DNA of 64,000 bases from Saprospiraceae bacterium (GTDB lineage Bacteria; Bacteroidota; Bacteroidia; Chitinophagales; Saprospiraceae): NCBI GenBank assembly GCA_022842725.1, contig JALHOZ010000001.1, forward strand, positions 85,309 through 149,308, in the 5' to 3' direction. A program made the position numbers and the translations under genes. How positions within the stretch are numbered: the stretch's first letter is position 1; every line of letters starts with the position of its first letter. Below, piece by piece: positions 27,114 to 36,834 of the stretch. The notes beneath the pieces were generated by a model, which did not search any database, had not been told where the DNA came from, and saw only the letters and a list, made by a program, of their open reading frames with translations.

Positions 27114-28145
27114 TCATATACTCTTCCGGTCTATCAGGAAGGAAAACTTATGAGAGTTTTTAAGCGCCATACCCGTTCCCCTTACAACGGCTCTTAACGG
27201 ATCGTCAGCAATGATCACATTTAATTTTGTTTTCAAACTGATTCTTACATCCAACCCTCTGAGTAATGCGCCTCCTCCTGTCAGGTATAATCCGGTTTTA
27301 AAGATATCTGATGATAACTCTGGTGGAGTATCTTCCAATGCTTTGAGGATGGCTTCTTCTATTTTTGCAATAGATTTGTCCAATGCTTCAGCCACTTCGC
27401 CGTGAGACGTAAATACCTGTTTAGGTATACCAGTCAGAAGGTCCCGGCCATTTACAGCATATTTTGGTGGTGCATCCTGGATTTCAGCCATGGCAGCACC
27501 TGCGTGAATTTTGATTTGTTCTGCCGTTCTTTCTCCAATCAGAATATTGTGTTTTCTTTTCATGTAGTCGATGATGTCATTGGTAAACTCATCTCCTGCT
27601 ATTCTGATGGACTGGTCGGTGACAATGCCTGACAATGCAATGACGGCAATCTCTGTTGTTCCGCCCCCTATGTCAATAACCATGTGACCAATAGGTTCCT
27701 CTACGTCCAATCCGATTCCCAAAGCTGCTGCCATAGGTTCGTGGATGAGATATGTTTCCTTTGAATCGACGTGGTCTGCAGAATCAAAAACGGCTCTTTT
27801 TTCCACTTCTGTGATTCCTGAAGGTATACAAATCACCATTTTCAGGTGGGTAAAAAATCTTCTTTTTTCTCCAATCATATTGATCAGACCCTGAATTAAT
27901 GCCTCCGCAGCCTGAAAATCTGCGATAACTCCATCTTTTAACGGTCTGACGGTTTTAATATTATCATGTGTTTTTTCATGCATCTGCATGGCCCGGTTTC
28001 CAACGGCGATAACTTCGTTGGTCTGCCTGTTGATAGCTACGATGGAGGGTTCATCCACCACAACTTTATCATTCTGAATAATTAACGTATTAGCTGTTCC
28101 TAAATCTACAGCTAATTCCTGAGTGAAAAACTTAAAAAGTCTCAT
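27114..28145 (-). CDS. mreB: Rod shape-determining protein MreB
   Basis: 343 residues, actin fold. Motifs include VDLGTANTLI (phosphate 1), RPLKDGVIADF, LIHEPMAAALGIGLDV, VIDIGGGTTEIAVIALSGI (phosphate 2) and LTGGGALLRGLD (adenosine). It polymerises beneath the membrane and directs elongasome movement. It is first in the mreB-mreC-mreD-mrdA operon; a well-spaced -33/-7 promoter lies about 34 nt upstream of the start. Confidence 0.97.
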   Translation of the reverse strand: MRLFKFFTQELAVDLGTANTLIIQNDKVVVDEPSIVAINRQTNEVIAVGNRAMQMHEKTHDNIKTVRPLKDGVIADFQAAEALIQGLINMIGEKRRFFTHLKMVICIPSGITEVEKRAVFDSADHVDSKETYLIHEPMAAALGIGLDVEEPIGHMVIDIGGGTTEIAVIALSGIVTDQSIRIAGDEFTNDIIDYMKRKHNILIGERTAEQIKIHAGAAMAEIQDAPPKYAVNGRDLLTGIPKQVFTSHGEVAEALDKSIAKIEEAILKALEDTPPELSSDIFKTGLYLTGGGALLRGLDVRISLKTKLNVIIADDPLRAVVRGTGMALKNSHKFSFLIDRKSI

Positions 28146-28185
28146 GATATATTGATGACAATGACTGGAAAAAATATAAGGGTGG

Positions 28186-28214
28186 CAAAATTACTACTTT
28201 TCTTTGATTATCAA
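28186..28214 (-). promoter_or_regulatory. Promoter of the mre operon
   Basis: Read on the minus strand: TTG at 28214-28212, an 18-nt spacer, then TAATTTTG at 28193-28186, a match to the Bacteroidota -33/-7 arrangement (TAnnTTTG). The predicted transcript start near 28179 gives a leader of about 34 nt to the mreB ATG. This is the best complete promoter seen in the window. Confidence 0.65.
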
Positions 28215-28285
28215 GGAAAAATACCCACCGAATTTTTGGTTTATCTGTTGATTGTCAGATTTTTTACAATACGGTTACAATTTTT

Positions 28286-30184
28286 TTAATAAGCTCTTTC
28301 GTCATTATTATTTATGTAATTGATAAACGCGCGGTTTACCACTCTTGTTCCTCCATAGGTTGGGTAATTTCCTGAAAAATACCAATCGCCATGATTTTCC
28401 GGACAAGCCATATGTAAATCCTCTATAGTCTGATATATAACCTCCACTTTGGGCAAAATGTTGTCAGGAGTCACCAATTGCGAAATTTTAGCAGAAATTT
28501 GTTCTTCGGTGTATTGGCTGTATAAATACTGAACCTGATTGGTCATATTTTCTATAGGAAGTTTTTCCTGTTCAAGACATCGTTCATAAACTTCCTGCAT
28601 CAGATGGGTTTTGTTATCTTCTTCAAGTAAAGCCACCAAAGCTCTGAAAGCAATAAATTCTTTCATTTTACTCATATCTATCCCGTAACAATCAGGATAC
28701 CTGATCTGTGGAGCTGACGATACGATGATGATTTTTTTAGGTCGCAGTGTGGATAAAATATAAATAATGGTATCTCTCAACGTCGTACCTCTGACAATCG
28801 AATCATCAATCAACACCAATGTATCCACTTCATTCTGCACAATACCATAGGTCACGTCATACACATGTGAGACCATTTGTCCCCTTGACACATTATCGGC
28901 AATAAACGTTCTCAGTTTTTCGTCTTTGACTGCCAGTTTTTCAGCACGAACGGACATATTGAGAATTTCCTGAAGTTTTTCCGGTGTGAGCTCGTTTTTT
29001 TGCTGTAATTCCAGTATTTTTTGTTGTTTGATTTGATTCAGTTCGGCTTCCAATCCTTTCATCATGCCAAAAAAAGCAACCTCCGCTGTATTTGGTATAA
29101 ATGAAAAAATGGTATTTTCCAAATCGTTATCTATGGCTTTCAGAATCTTTTTGACCAGGAATTCACCCAGTTTTTTTCTTTCGAGATAAATATCCCGGTC
29201 TGTACCCCGGCTGAAATATATTCTTTCAAAACTACAAGGGGTCTTGGGTAACGGCTCTTTACACAATTCTTCTGTTACAAGGCCATTTTTTTTGATAATT
29301 AAAGCATGCCCGGGCTGTAATTCTTTCACCTGAAAATATCTGATATTCAATACCGTCTGAATGGCAGGTCTTTCACTGGCGACAACCACAATTTCATCAT
29401 CATGGTAATAAAATGCAGGTCGAATGCCTGAAGGATCGCGCATGACAAAGGCATCACCATGACCTATAAGTCCCGCCATAACATATCCGCCGTCAAATTT
29501 TCGGGTAGATCGTTGAAGCAACCTGTGAACGTCGAGATGTTCGATGATGAGTTGGTTGATCTGCTCGTTGCTGTATCCTTCTGGTTTGAACCATGAAAAC
29601 AAACGTTGTACTTCATCATCCAGAAAATGACCGATTTTTTCCAAAACAGTCACCGTATCAGATTTTTCTTTGGGATATTGGCCGAAACCTATGAGTTCGT
29701 TAAACAATTCGTCTACATTGGTCAGGTTAAAATTTCCTGCCAATACAAGATTTCTTGTAATCCAGTTGTTCTGTCGCAAAAAAGGATGCACCGTTTCTAT
29801 CGTATTTGGTCCATGTGTTCCGTATCTCAGGTGACCCAACAACAATTCACCCGTGTACGGTTTGTTTTGTTTCAACCACGCCGGATCATTCATTTTTTCA
29901 GGGGGCAAATCATTAAAATGAGAAAAAACACCGTCGAATAAATCTTTTAAATATTGAGGACTGTTGCTGCGCTTTCGCGAAATATACCGGTTGCCGGGTT
30001 CCATATCCATTTTGATCGTCACCAAACCGGCACCATCCTGACCGCGATTTCTTTGTTTTTGTAGCAGCAACTGCATTTTGTGCAATCCGTACAGGGAAGA
30101 TCCATATTTTTCCTGGTAATATTCCAATGGCTTCAACAGCCTGATGAGTGCCAGTCCGCACTCGTGTTTAATGTGATCGCTCAT
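28286..30184 (-). CDS. purF: Amidophosphoribosyltransferase, long Bacteroidota form
   Basis: 632 residues, longer than the classic PurF of about 500. The N terminus MSDHIKHECGLALIRLL places a candidate nucleophilic Cys at position 9 with a short leader. Class II glutaminase motifs follow: QRNRGQDGAGLVT, LLGHLRYGTHG and AGNFNLTNVDEL. The phosphoribosyltransferase site is TLVLIDDSIVRGTTLRD near residues 452-468. It catalyses the first committed step of purine synthesis. The inserted segments and the C-terminal tail ending GTRVVNRAFINYINN distinguish the Bacteroidota long form. It stands alone with a -7 element upstream. Confidence 0.9.
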   Translation of the reverse strand: MSDHIKHECGLALIRLLKPLEYYQEKYGSSLYGLHKMQLLLQKQRNRGQDGAGLVTIKMDMEPGNRYISRKRSNSPQYLKDLFDGVFSHFNDLPPEKMNDPAWLKQNKPYTGELLLGHLRYGTHGPNTIETVHPFLRQNNWITRNLVLAGNFNLTNVDELFNELIGFGQYPKEKSDTVTVLEKIGHFLDDEVQRLFSWFKPEGYSNEQINQLIIEHLDVHRLLQRSTRKFDGGYVMAGLIGHGDAFVMRDPSGIRPAFYYHDDEIVVVASERPAIQTVLNIRYFQVKELQPGHALIIKKNGLVTEELCKEPLPKTPCSFERIYFSRGTDRDIYLERKKLGEFLVKKILKAIDNDLENTIFSFIPNTAEVAFFGMMKGLEAELNQIKQQKILELQQKNELTPEKLQEILNMSVRAEKLAVKDEKLRTFIADNVSRGQMVSHVYDVTYGIVQNEVDTLVLIDDSIVRGTTLRDTIIYILSTLRPKKIIIVSSAPQIRYPDCYGIDMSKMKEFIAFRALVALLEEDNKTHLMQEVYERCLEQEKLPIENMTNQVQYLYSQYTEEQISAKISQLVTPDNILPKVEVIYQTIEDLHMACPENHGDWYFSGNYPTYGGTRVVNRAFINYINNNDERAY

Positions 30185-30224
30185 CGAGGGATTTAATTTC
30201 TGATACGTTGGGCTTTAGGAAGCG

Positions 30225-30232
30225 CAAAATTA
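30225..30232 (-). promoter_or_regulatory. -7 element upstream of purF
   Basis: TAATTTTG on the minus strand, 41 nt before the purF ATG, identical to the mreB -7 element. The predicted leader is about 34 nt. No clear -33 match is seen. Confidence 0.5.
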
Positions 30233-30357
30233 CAAGTTTTATTATTAAAATCGTAAGTAATTTTTCCACAAGGAGATGTTTACTGTACGAACAATTATAA
30301 AATATGTTTGATTTACTTTTTTTTTGAAAAAGGGAGGGTATAATTTAAAAACAATAT

Positions 30358-31818
30358 TTATAATGTAAAAAACCGGGAAGCAATCTCAAGGCTTTCTTGT
30401 GTATCTGCCAAAACAAACAAAGTATCTTCTGGTTGGATAGTCGTCGCACCTCCCGGAATAAAATATTTATTATCTCTCTGAATCATTGAGATTACAGTGT
30501 TTTCAGGAAGTTTTAGTTCTACAATTTTTTTTCCTGAAACCAGATATGATGATGAAATTAAAATTTCTTTTATGGCACCTTTGGGCCGTTCGGTGAGAAA
30601 TTTTTCGGTTGGTGAAAGTGGTTTTACTTTTTCCGGCATATCCACATGCAACCACTTGGCAAATTTCGACAAGGACGTACCCTGAATCAAAACAGAAGTT
30701 ACCGAAATAAAAAATACAATGTTAAAAATCATGTCCGCTTTTTCAATACCGGCAAGTAGCGGATAGGTCGCAAAAACAATGGGGACAGCCCCTCTCAGAC
30801 CAACCCATGAAATGTAAAATTTGCTTTTTTGCCTGATGTTGAATAATGATAAACTAATAAAAACACTCAAAGGTCGGGCTAAAAGAATCAAAAATAAAGA
30901 TATGAGAATACCGATTCCAAAAATAGGCGGTAATTGTGAAGGAAAAACCAATAAACCAAGGGTAAGAAACAGCACGATTTGCATGAGCCATGCCAATCCG
31001 TCAAACATTTTCAGGATACTTTTTTTGTGCATTAAATCCTGATTTCCCAAAAAAACTGCACAAACATAAATGGCTAAAAATCCATTTCCGGAAAGGAAAT
31101 CTGTAGCGGAAAAAGTCAAAAACATCAAAGCTATAACCAAAACCGGATAAAGACCTTCAAAATCAAGCTGGATTTTATTAATGATTATTTTGCTAAATTT
31201 TCCAAATACAATTCCCATCAATCCACCTATGACCATTTGTTGGATAAAAAACGGTATCACCGACCATATACTTTTATCAGGACTAACTACTAAAGTCAGA
31301 AAGGATAATGTCAACACATAAGCCATAGGATCATTACTGCCACTTTCAAACTCCAGGGTAGGTCGTATATTGTGTTTTAAAGCGAGACTTTTTGATCTTA
31401 AAATAGAAAATACTGCCGCTGCATCTGTCGATGAAACTATAGATCCCAATAAAAGACTTTCATACAAAGTAAAATCAGTAATCTGCCATACAAAGACGCC
31501 AACACAGGATGCTGTCAGCAAAACACCCAATGTGGAAAGGGCGATTCCTTGTTTCAAAACAGGTCTTACCGCATTCCAGTTTGTATCTAAACCACCTGAA
31601 AACAAGATAAAATTTAAAGCGATGACCCCGATGAACTGAGCATATTTTGCATTGGAAAATACAATACCCCCTATACCGTCTGAACCTGCCAACATGCCGA
31701 TGGCCAAAAATAATAAAAGAGTCGGCACACCAAATTTAAATGAAGTTTTACCGGCAAATATACTCACCAACAAAAGGAGCGAACCAATTAATATGATATT
31801 CTCGATGGTAAGATTCAT
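30358..31818 (-). CDS. CPA1-family K+(Na+)/H+ antiporter with RCK_C domain
   Basis: 486 residues. Twelve or so TM segments span the first 390 residues, with hallmark exchanger segments SLLLGSIVSSTDAAAVFSIL and EFESGSNDPMAY, the latter holding the acidic residue expected at the ion site. A cytoplasmic C-terminal domain (EKFLTERPKGAIKEILIS, GGATTIQPEDTLFVLADTQE) is an RCK_C/TrkA-C ligand-binding fold. The combination fits NhaP2/CvrA antiporters, which exchange K+ or Na+ for protons in volume and pH control. The RCK_C domain suggests regulation by a nucleotide ligand. The gene stands alone. Confidence 0.9.
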   Translation of the reverse strand: MNLTIENIILIGSLLLLVSIFAGKTSFKFGVPTLLLFLAIGMLAGSDGIGGIVFSNAKYAQFIGVIALNFILFSGGLDTNWNAVRPVLKQGIALSTLGVLLTASCVGVFVWQITDFTLYESLLLGSIVSSTDAAAVFSILRSKSLALKHNIRPTLEFESGSNDPMAYVLTLSFLTLVVSPDKSIWSVIPFFIQQMVIGGLMGIVFGKFSKIIINKIQLDFEGLYPVLVIALMFLTFSATDFLSGNGFLAIYVCAVFLGNQDLMHKKSILKMFDGLAWLMQIVLFLTLGLLVFPSQLPPIFGIGILISLFLILLARPLSVFISLSLFNIRQKSKFYISWVGLRGAVPIVFATYPLLAGIEKADMIFNIVFFISVTSVLIQGTSLSKFAKWLHVDMPEKVKPLSPTEKFLTERPKGAIKEILISSSYLVSGKKIVELKLPENTVISMIQRDNKYFIPGGATTIQPEDTLFVLADTQESLEIASRFFTL

Positions 31819-32120
31819 TTGTTTTGGCTAATTTTTAGATAAAACCATTAGGTTTTACCGTTAAAAATGTTTGAAATTTTTAATAATCCCCACAATTATA
31901 ATGAAAAAACCTTGCTATTGGTTTATTTTAAGATCCGTTAGTGTATTAATAAAGGTTTGACCGGGTTATTTCAAATGTAAATTGTAATCAAAAAGATTTC
32001 TGTACTTTTACCTCTATTCCATCAATTCATTTAATTTTACCTCTTGATTGATTGGTTAGGTCATAAACGCATTTCCTTCCAAATTTTTTCTATTCTTCAA
32101 ATCGCCGAAATCCAATTCAA
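31819..32120. other. Divergent intergenic region with short inverted repeat
   Basis: 302 nt between the antiporter and amidohydrolase starts. TAAAACC (31840-31846) and GGTTTTA (31851-31857) form a 7-bp perfect inverted repeat with a 4-nt ATTA spacer, 22 nt from the antiporter start. It could be an operator for that gene. No ORF or RNA is seen in the rest. Confidence 0.4.
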
Positions 32121-35100
32121 ATGGCCAAAATATTTTTATCTCTTTTTTTTGTGTTGACCCTATCTTTTCCTTCTCTGGCTCAGGAAAAACCGACCTGGGA
32201 TGTCAATAATCCTCCGGGCAACTTTAAGGATGTTTCCTTTGATGTCAATGAAGGCACCTGGATGAATATCGATGTGAGTCCCGACGGAAAAACGATAGCT
32301 TTTGACCTACTCGGCGATATTTATACCATGCCGGTCACCGGCGGGCAGGCAAGCTGTATCCGCAGTGGTCTGGCCTGGGAAGTTCAGCCGAGATGGAGTC
32401 CTGACGGTAAAAAAATATTGTTTACCAGCGATTACAAAGGCGGAGACAACATTTTTTATATGGATGTCGATGGTCAAAATGTAAAACAAATCACCAAAGA
32501 AAGTTTCCGACTGCTCAATAATGCCGTCTGGATGCCGGATGGTCAGTACATCGTAGCCAGAAAACATTTTACATCAGGTCGTTCCCTGGGTGCCGGCGAA
32601 ATGTGGATGTACCACATTTCAGGCGGTGAAGGTATCCAACTGACCAAACGAAAAAATGATCAGCAGGATGTCAACGAACCCTGTATTTCTGCTGATGGTA
32701 AAAAACTATTCTACAGCGAAGACATGTATCCCGGCGGATATTTTCAATACAACAAGGATCCGAACAATGAAATATTTGTCATCCAGTCTTACGATTTTAC
32801 CACCGGCGAAATCAAACGTGTGACCGGAGGCAGTGGCGGCGCCTGTCGTCCTCAGATCTCACACAAAGGTGATCATCTGGCATTCGTGCGCAGGATCAGA
32901 GAAAAATCGGTTCTTTTTATCCGGGAATTGTCCAGCGGCAAAGAGTGGCCGGTATATGACGCACTTTCCAAAGACCAACAGGAAGCCTGGACCATCTTCG
33001 GAATCTATACAGGATTTGACTGGACACCTGACGACAAACACATTATCATCTGGGCAAAAGGAAAAATATGGAAGATTGATGTGGCAACCAAATCTGCCAC
33101 AGAAATTTCTTTCCAGGTCAAAGCTAATCACAAACTCATGGAGACCGTAGTTTTCGAAAATCCTGCTTTCGAAGATGAGTTTGAAGTAAAAGTTTTGCGA
33201 AACCTTACCACCTCGCCTGATGGCAAAAAAATAGTCTTCAGTGCTTTGGGAAATCTTTATATGTCTGAAAATTTCGGAACACCCAAACCTTTGTTTTCAG
33301 GTGATGATATCGAAGCGGAAGCAAACTTCAGCCCGGATGGTAATAAATTGGTCTACGTCACCTGGAATGACGAAACCATGGGCGCCATCAGATTGTACGA
33401 TATGGCCACCGGTACTTCAAAAGTGTTGACTAAAGACCCTGCCATTTACCGGACGCCTTCCTTCTCACCGGATGGAAAAACCATCGTCTACCGCAAGGAA
33501 GGGGGCAACGGTCACCAGGGATATCTCTACAGCCTCGAAGCCGGGATTTATACGTTGAGTGTCGATGGCGGCGAACCAAAATTTATCACCGGAGAGGGAG
33601 AAAAACCACAATTTTCGGCAACAGGTAAAGAAATCATGTTTACTACCGGCGGATTTTTATTTGGCTCCATTTCCAAAGCCTTTAAAAAATATGATTTGGA
33701 AAATAAAAAGACCCATATTATTTTTAATACCAGCTATACGACAAATTTTGTTCCGAGTCCTGACAATTTATGGATCGCCTTCACAGAGCTCCATAAAGTT
33801 TATGTCGCTCCTATGCCGGCGACCGGACAACCCATCGGTATTTCGGCCAAAACCAAAGCTGTTCCGGTAGCGCAGGTAGCCAAAGATGCCGGTTACAACC
33901 TGCATTGGTCTGCGGACAGCAAAAAACTGTTTTGGACCCTGGGGAATGAATATTATTCAGAGCCTTTACAAAGAAGGTTTTTGTTTCTGGAAGGAGCTTT
34001 GGACAGTATTCCGCCGATGGACTCCACAGGCACTAAAATTGTATTGAAAGTCAAATCCGACAAACCCAAAGGAAAAATTGCTTTCAAAAACGCAAATATC
34101 ATCACCATGGAAAACAATCAGGTGATCAAAAACGGAACGGTGGTCGTGGACGGAAATAAGATCGTCTATGTGGGAGCATCAGGCGGAGCACCGATAGACA
34201 AAAACACCAAAGTGATCGATGTCAAAGGAAAATCCATCATGCCGGGTCTCATCGATGTTCATGCCCATCTCGGAGCGTTCAGAGATGGCATCAGTCCGCA
34301 AAAACACTGGGAATATTTTGCCAATCTTGCCTTTGGGGTGACGACGACACACGACCCTTCTTCTAACAGCGAAATCACCTTTGCCCAATCAGAAATGGTC
34401 AAAGCAGGAGCCCTTACCGGACCGAGGATTTTTTCGACGGGAACGATATTGTACGGAGCTGACGGGGATTTTAAAGCAGAAGTCAACAGCCTCGAAGATG
34501 CCAAATCAGCGCTACGCCGTACCAAAGCTTTGGGTGCATTTTCTGTCAAATCGTACAACCAACCCAGGAGAGAACAACGACAACAAGTCATCGAAGCAGC
34601 CCGCCAATTAGGCATCAGGGTAGTGCCTGAAGGTGGTTCGTTTTTTTATCACAACCTGACTATGGTGGCCGATGGTCATACAAGTGTCGAGCACAATCTT
34701 CCGGTTGCACCTTTATACAACGATGTCATACAGTTTTGGTCACGGACACAGACCAGCAATACGCCGACCCTGATCGTCAATTACGGAGGTATCAACGGTG
34801 AATATTACTGGTATCAGAAAACCGAAGTCTGGAAAAATAAAAAATTGTTGACCTTCACACCAAGACCGGTGATTGACGCCAGATCGAGACACAGAACGAT
34901 GGTCCCGGACGAAGAATACGAAAACGGACACATTCTGACCTCAAAATCCCTCAAAAAACTAAACGATGCCGGAGTCAAAATCAATCTCGGTGCCCACGGC
35001 CAGATTCAGGGTATAGGCGCTCATTGGGAATTGTGGATGCTTCAACAAGGCGGCATGACCAATCATGAAGCTTTGTATTGTGCCACGATGAACGGTGCCA

Positions 35101-35384
35101 AACTCCTGGGCATGGAAAAAGAAATCGGTTCGCTCAAAGCCGGAAAACTGGCAGATCTCATTGTAATCGACGGCAATCCATTGACTGATATCCGTCTGAG
35201 TGAAAAAGTGCTCTACACCATGGTCAACGGCAGATTATACGATACCGAAAACATGAACGAGATCGGAAATACCCAAAAAACGAGGACCAAATTTTTCTGG
35301 GAACTCGACGGCAGCGGCAATATTTTTCCGTTTTTTTCCGACACACACGGGATTATGGGCGGCAAATGTGCTTGTGGTTTGTAG
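32121..35384 (+). CDS. Secreted amidohydrolase with N-terminal TolB-like propeller
   Basis: 1087 residues. A signal peptide ends at SLAQ (residue 21). Residues about 45-640 contain repeated PD40/TolB-type blades (SPDGKTIAFDLLGDIYTM, WSPDGKKILFTSDYKGG, SPDGNKLVYVTWND, FSPDGKTIVYR). Residues about 650-1060 form an amidohydrolase with VIDVKGKSIMPGLIDVHAHL (HxH metal site near 712), EGGSFFYHNLTMVADGHTSVEHN and GSLKAGKLADLIVIDGNPL. The combined architecture is known in Bacteroidota and other phyla; substrates may be peptides or N-acyl compounds but are not established. It probably acts in the periplasm. No T9SS tail is seen. Codon use is richer in GC than the neighbours. Confidence 0.87.
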   Translation: MAKIFLSLFFVLTLSFPSLAQEKPTWDVNNPPGNFKDVSFDVNEGTWMNIDVSPDGKTIAFDLLGDIYTMPVTGGQASCIRSGLAWEVQPRWSPDGKKILFTSDYKGGDNIFYMDVDGQNVKQITKESFRLLNNAVWMPDGQYIVARKHFTSGRSLGAGEMWMYHISGGEGIQLTKRKNDQQDVNEPCISADGKKLFYSEDMYPGGYFQYNKDPNNEIFVIQSYDFTTGEIKRVTGGSGGACRPQISHKGDHLAFVRRIREKSVLFIRELSSGKEWPVYDALSKDQQEAWTIFGIYTGFDWTPDDKHIIIWAKGKIWKIDVATKSATEISFQVKANHKLMETVVFENPAFEDEFEVKVLRNLTTSPDGKKIVFSALGNLYMSENFGTPKPLFSGDDIEAEANFSPDGNKLVYVTWNDETMGAIRLYDMATGTSKVLTKDPAIYRTPSFSPDGKTIVYRKEGGNGHQGYLYSLEAGIYTLSVDGGEPKFITGEGEKPQFSATGKEIMFTTGGFLFGSISKAFKKYDLENKKTHIIFNTSYTTNFVPSPDNLWIAFTELHKVYVAPMPATGQPIGISAKTKAVPVAQVAKDAGYNLHWSADSKKLFWTLGNEYYSEPLQRRFLFLEGALDSIPPMDSTGTKIVLKVKSDKPKGKIAFKNANIITMENNQVIKNGTVVVDGNKIVYVGASGGAPIDKNTKVIDVKGKSIMPGLIDVHAHLGAFRDGISPQKHWEYFANLAFGVTTTHDPSSNSEITFAQSEMVKAGALTGPRIFSTGTILYGADGDFKAEVNSLEDAKSALRRTKALGAFSVKSYNQPRREQRQQVIEAARQLGIRVVPEGGSFFYHNLTMVADGHTSVEHNLPVAPLYNDVIQFWSRTQTSNTPTLIVNYGGINGEYYWYQKTEVWKNKKLLTFTPRPVIDARSRHRTMVPDEEYENGHILTSKSLKKLNDAGVKINLGAHGQIQGIGAHWELWMLQQGGMTNHEALYCATMNGAKLLGMEKEIGSLKAGKLADLIVIDGNPLTDIRLSEKVLYTMVNGRLYDTENMNEIGNTQKTRTKFFWELDGSGNIFPFFSDTHGIMGGKCACGL

Positions 35385-35454
35385 GAGAAGGTTTTGATAA
35401 TTTACAACTTTTAGGATATCCAAAAGATATAAAATCTTTCTAAATCCAATTTGT

Positions 35455-35494
35455 CAATTATAGTAAATACAAATGAATTATGTATTTATAATTG
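35455..35494. terminator. Imperfect hairpin between convergent genes
   Basis: CAATTATAGTAAATACA (35455-35471) pairs imperfectly with TGTATTTATAATTG (35481-35494) with a loop of about 9 nt. It sits between the convergent amidohydrolase and fabH-like genes and may act as a bidirectional terminator, although no clear U-tract follows. Confidence 0.45.
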
Positions 35495-35521
35495 TACTAC
35501 CGTATTGTTATAATATTCCCA

Positions 35522-36595
35522 TCACATCTTATACACCAAAGCATTGATGTTCATACCGGCGCCGACAGAAGCGAGCATGATGACATCGCCATCTTCGACT
35601 TTCTGATGTTCTACCGTGCCTTGCAGAACCATATCAAATAAGGTCGGAATGGTCGCCACGGAGCTGTTGCCCAACATGTGAATACTCATCGGCATGACGT
35701 GTTCCGGTGTAGGCACACCGTAGAGTTTGTAAAACCGGTGGATAATGGCTTCGTCCATTTTTTCGTTGGCCTGATGTAAAAATACTTTTTTCAGATTTTT
35801 GATGTCAATGGCAGAACTTTCCAACGCAAACTTCATCGCTACCGGTACATTTTTGAGCGCATATTCGTAGATTTTACGACCATGCATTTTGATGTACCGC
35901 ACATCCGGATCTTCGTTTTTATTGTAAGAATTGCCAAAAAACAAATAATACACTTCATCCGTAGTATCAGAACGGGTGGCATGACTCAAAATCCCTCTTT
36001 TGACGTACTCTTCTTTGGCCTCGAGCAAACAGGCTCCGGCTCCGTCAGAATAGATCATCGAATCCCGGTCATGTGGGTCAATCACCCTGGAAAGGGTTTC
36101 TGTGCCCACTACCAAAACCTTTCGTGCAATCCCCGCCTTGATAAATGCATGTCCCTGTATCACACCTTCTACCCAGCCCGGACAACCAAAAAGGATGTCG
36201 TACGCCACACAATTTGGATTTTTGATACCCAACCTGTGTTTGATTCTTGATGCCAGACTCGGCAATATATCGCTCTGAATGGCTGCTGATTTGACATCGC
36301 CAAAATTATGTGCCACAATGATATAATCTATCGTTTCCCGGTCTGTTCCTGCATTAATGATGGCTTTTTCAGCGGCAAAATATCCGATATCAGAAGAATT
36401 CAGCTGTACATCTGCATACCTTCTTTCTTTGATTCCGGTGATGCCCGTAAATTTTTCAATGATGACATCATTCGGATTTGTTATGGGCGTGCCATCTTCG
36501 TTCAAAAACTGACTTTCCAAAAAAGCACTGTTGGGCTTTTTGACCTCCGGTATATAACTACCCATTCCTGTGATAACGGTGTTCTGAACAAGCAT
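35522..36595 (-). CDS. 3-oxoacyl-ACP synthase III-like ketosynthase
   Basis: 357 residues, thiolase fold. The KAS III triad is visible: Cys near 138 (DILFGCPGW), His near 273 (VFLHQANEKM) and Asn near 307 (HMLGNSSVATIPTL). FabH starts type II fatty-acid synthesis by condensing acyl-CoA with malonyl-ACP; related enzymes serve other long-chain or secondary pathways. The extra sequence FLNEDGTPITNPNDVIIEKFTGI and the longer length than E. coli FabH (about 317) suggest the Bacteroidota 'ketoacyl-ACP synthase III family' rather than the housekeeping copy. It is divergent from the outer membrane receptor gene. Confidence 0.85.
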   Translation of the reverse strand: MLVQNTVITGMGSYIPEVKKPNSAFLESQFLNEDGTPITNPNDVIIEKFTGITGIKERRYADVQLNSSDIGYFAAEKAIINAGTDRETIDYIIVAHNFGDVKSAAIQSDILPSLASRIKHRLGIKNPNCVAYDILFGCPGWVEGVIQGHAFIKAGIARKVLVVGTETLSRVIDPHDRDSMIYSDGAGACLLEAKEEYVKRGILSHATRSDTTDEVYYLFFGNSYNKNEDPDVRYIKMHGRKIYEYALKNVPVAMKFALESSAIDIKNLKKVFLHQANEKMDEAIIHRFYKLYGVPTPEHVMPMSIHMLGNSSVATIPTLFDMVLQGTVEHQKVEDGDVIMLASVGAGMNINALVYKM

Positions 36596-36682
36596 ATGAT
36601 AGGGTTCTGATTAAATAATCGTTGAAATTACGTAATATTGTGACTTTATTATGATTCAATCGTTTTTTATCAATTGGTTGTG

Positions 36683-36690
36683 CAAAATTA
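36683..36690 (-). promoter_or_regulatory. -7 element upstream of the fabH-like gene
   Basis: TAATTTTG on the minus strand, 88 nt before the ATG, the same octamer as at mreB and purF. No clear -33 element is seen. Confidence 0.4.
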
Positions 36691-36772
36691 ACAATTATTT
36701 TACAGTAATTCCTTGTTACAACTTTTGCAAAAATCATTCAAAAAATATTTAAGATAACTTTAACAGTTCGTT

Positions 36773-36796
36773 ATTTATTTGTTGCAACAAATAAAT
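36773..36796. promoter_or_regulatory. 24-bp perfect palindrome, candidate operator
   Basis: ATTTATTTGTTG at 36773-36784 is followed directly by its exact reverse complement at 36785-36796. It lies 38 nt before the outer membrane receptor start and just upstream of a near-consensus -7 element (TACCTTTC, 36808-36815). A gapless 24-bp palindrome in this position fits a dimeric transcription-factor site. It could also form a cruciform or hairpin. No second copy was noticed in the window. Confidence 0.55.
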
Positions 36797-36834
36797 TCCT
36801 TCCCTGTTACCTTTCGTTTAAACCATATTCCTGC

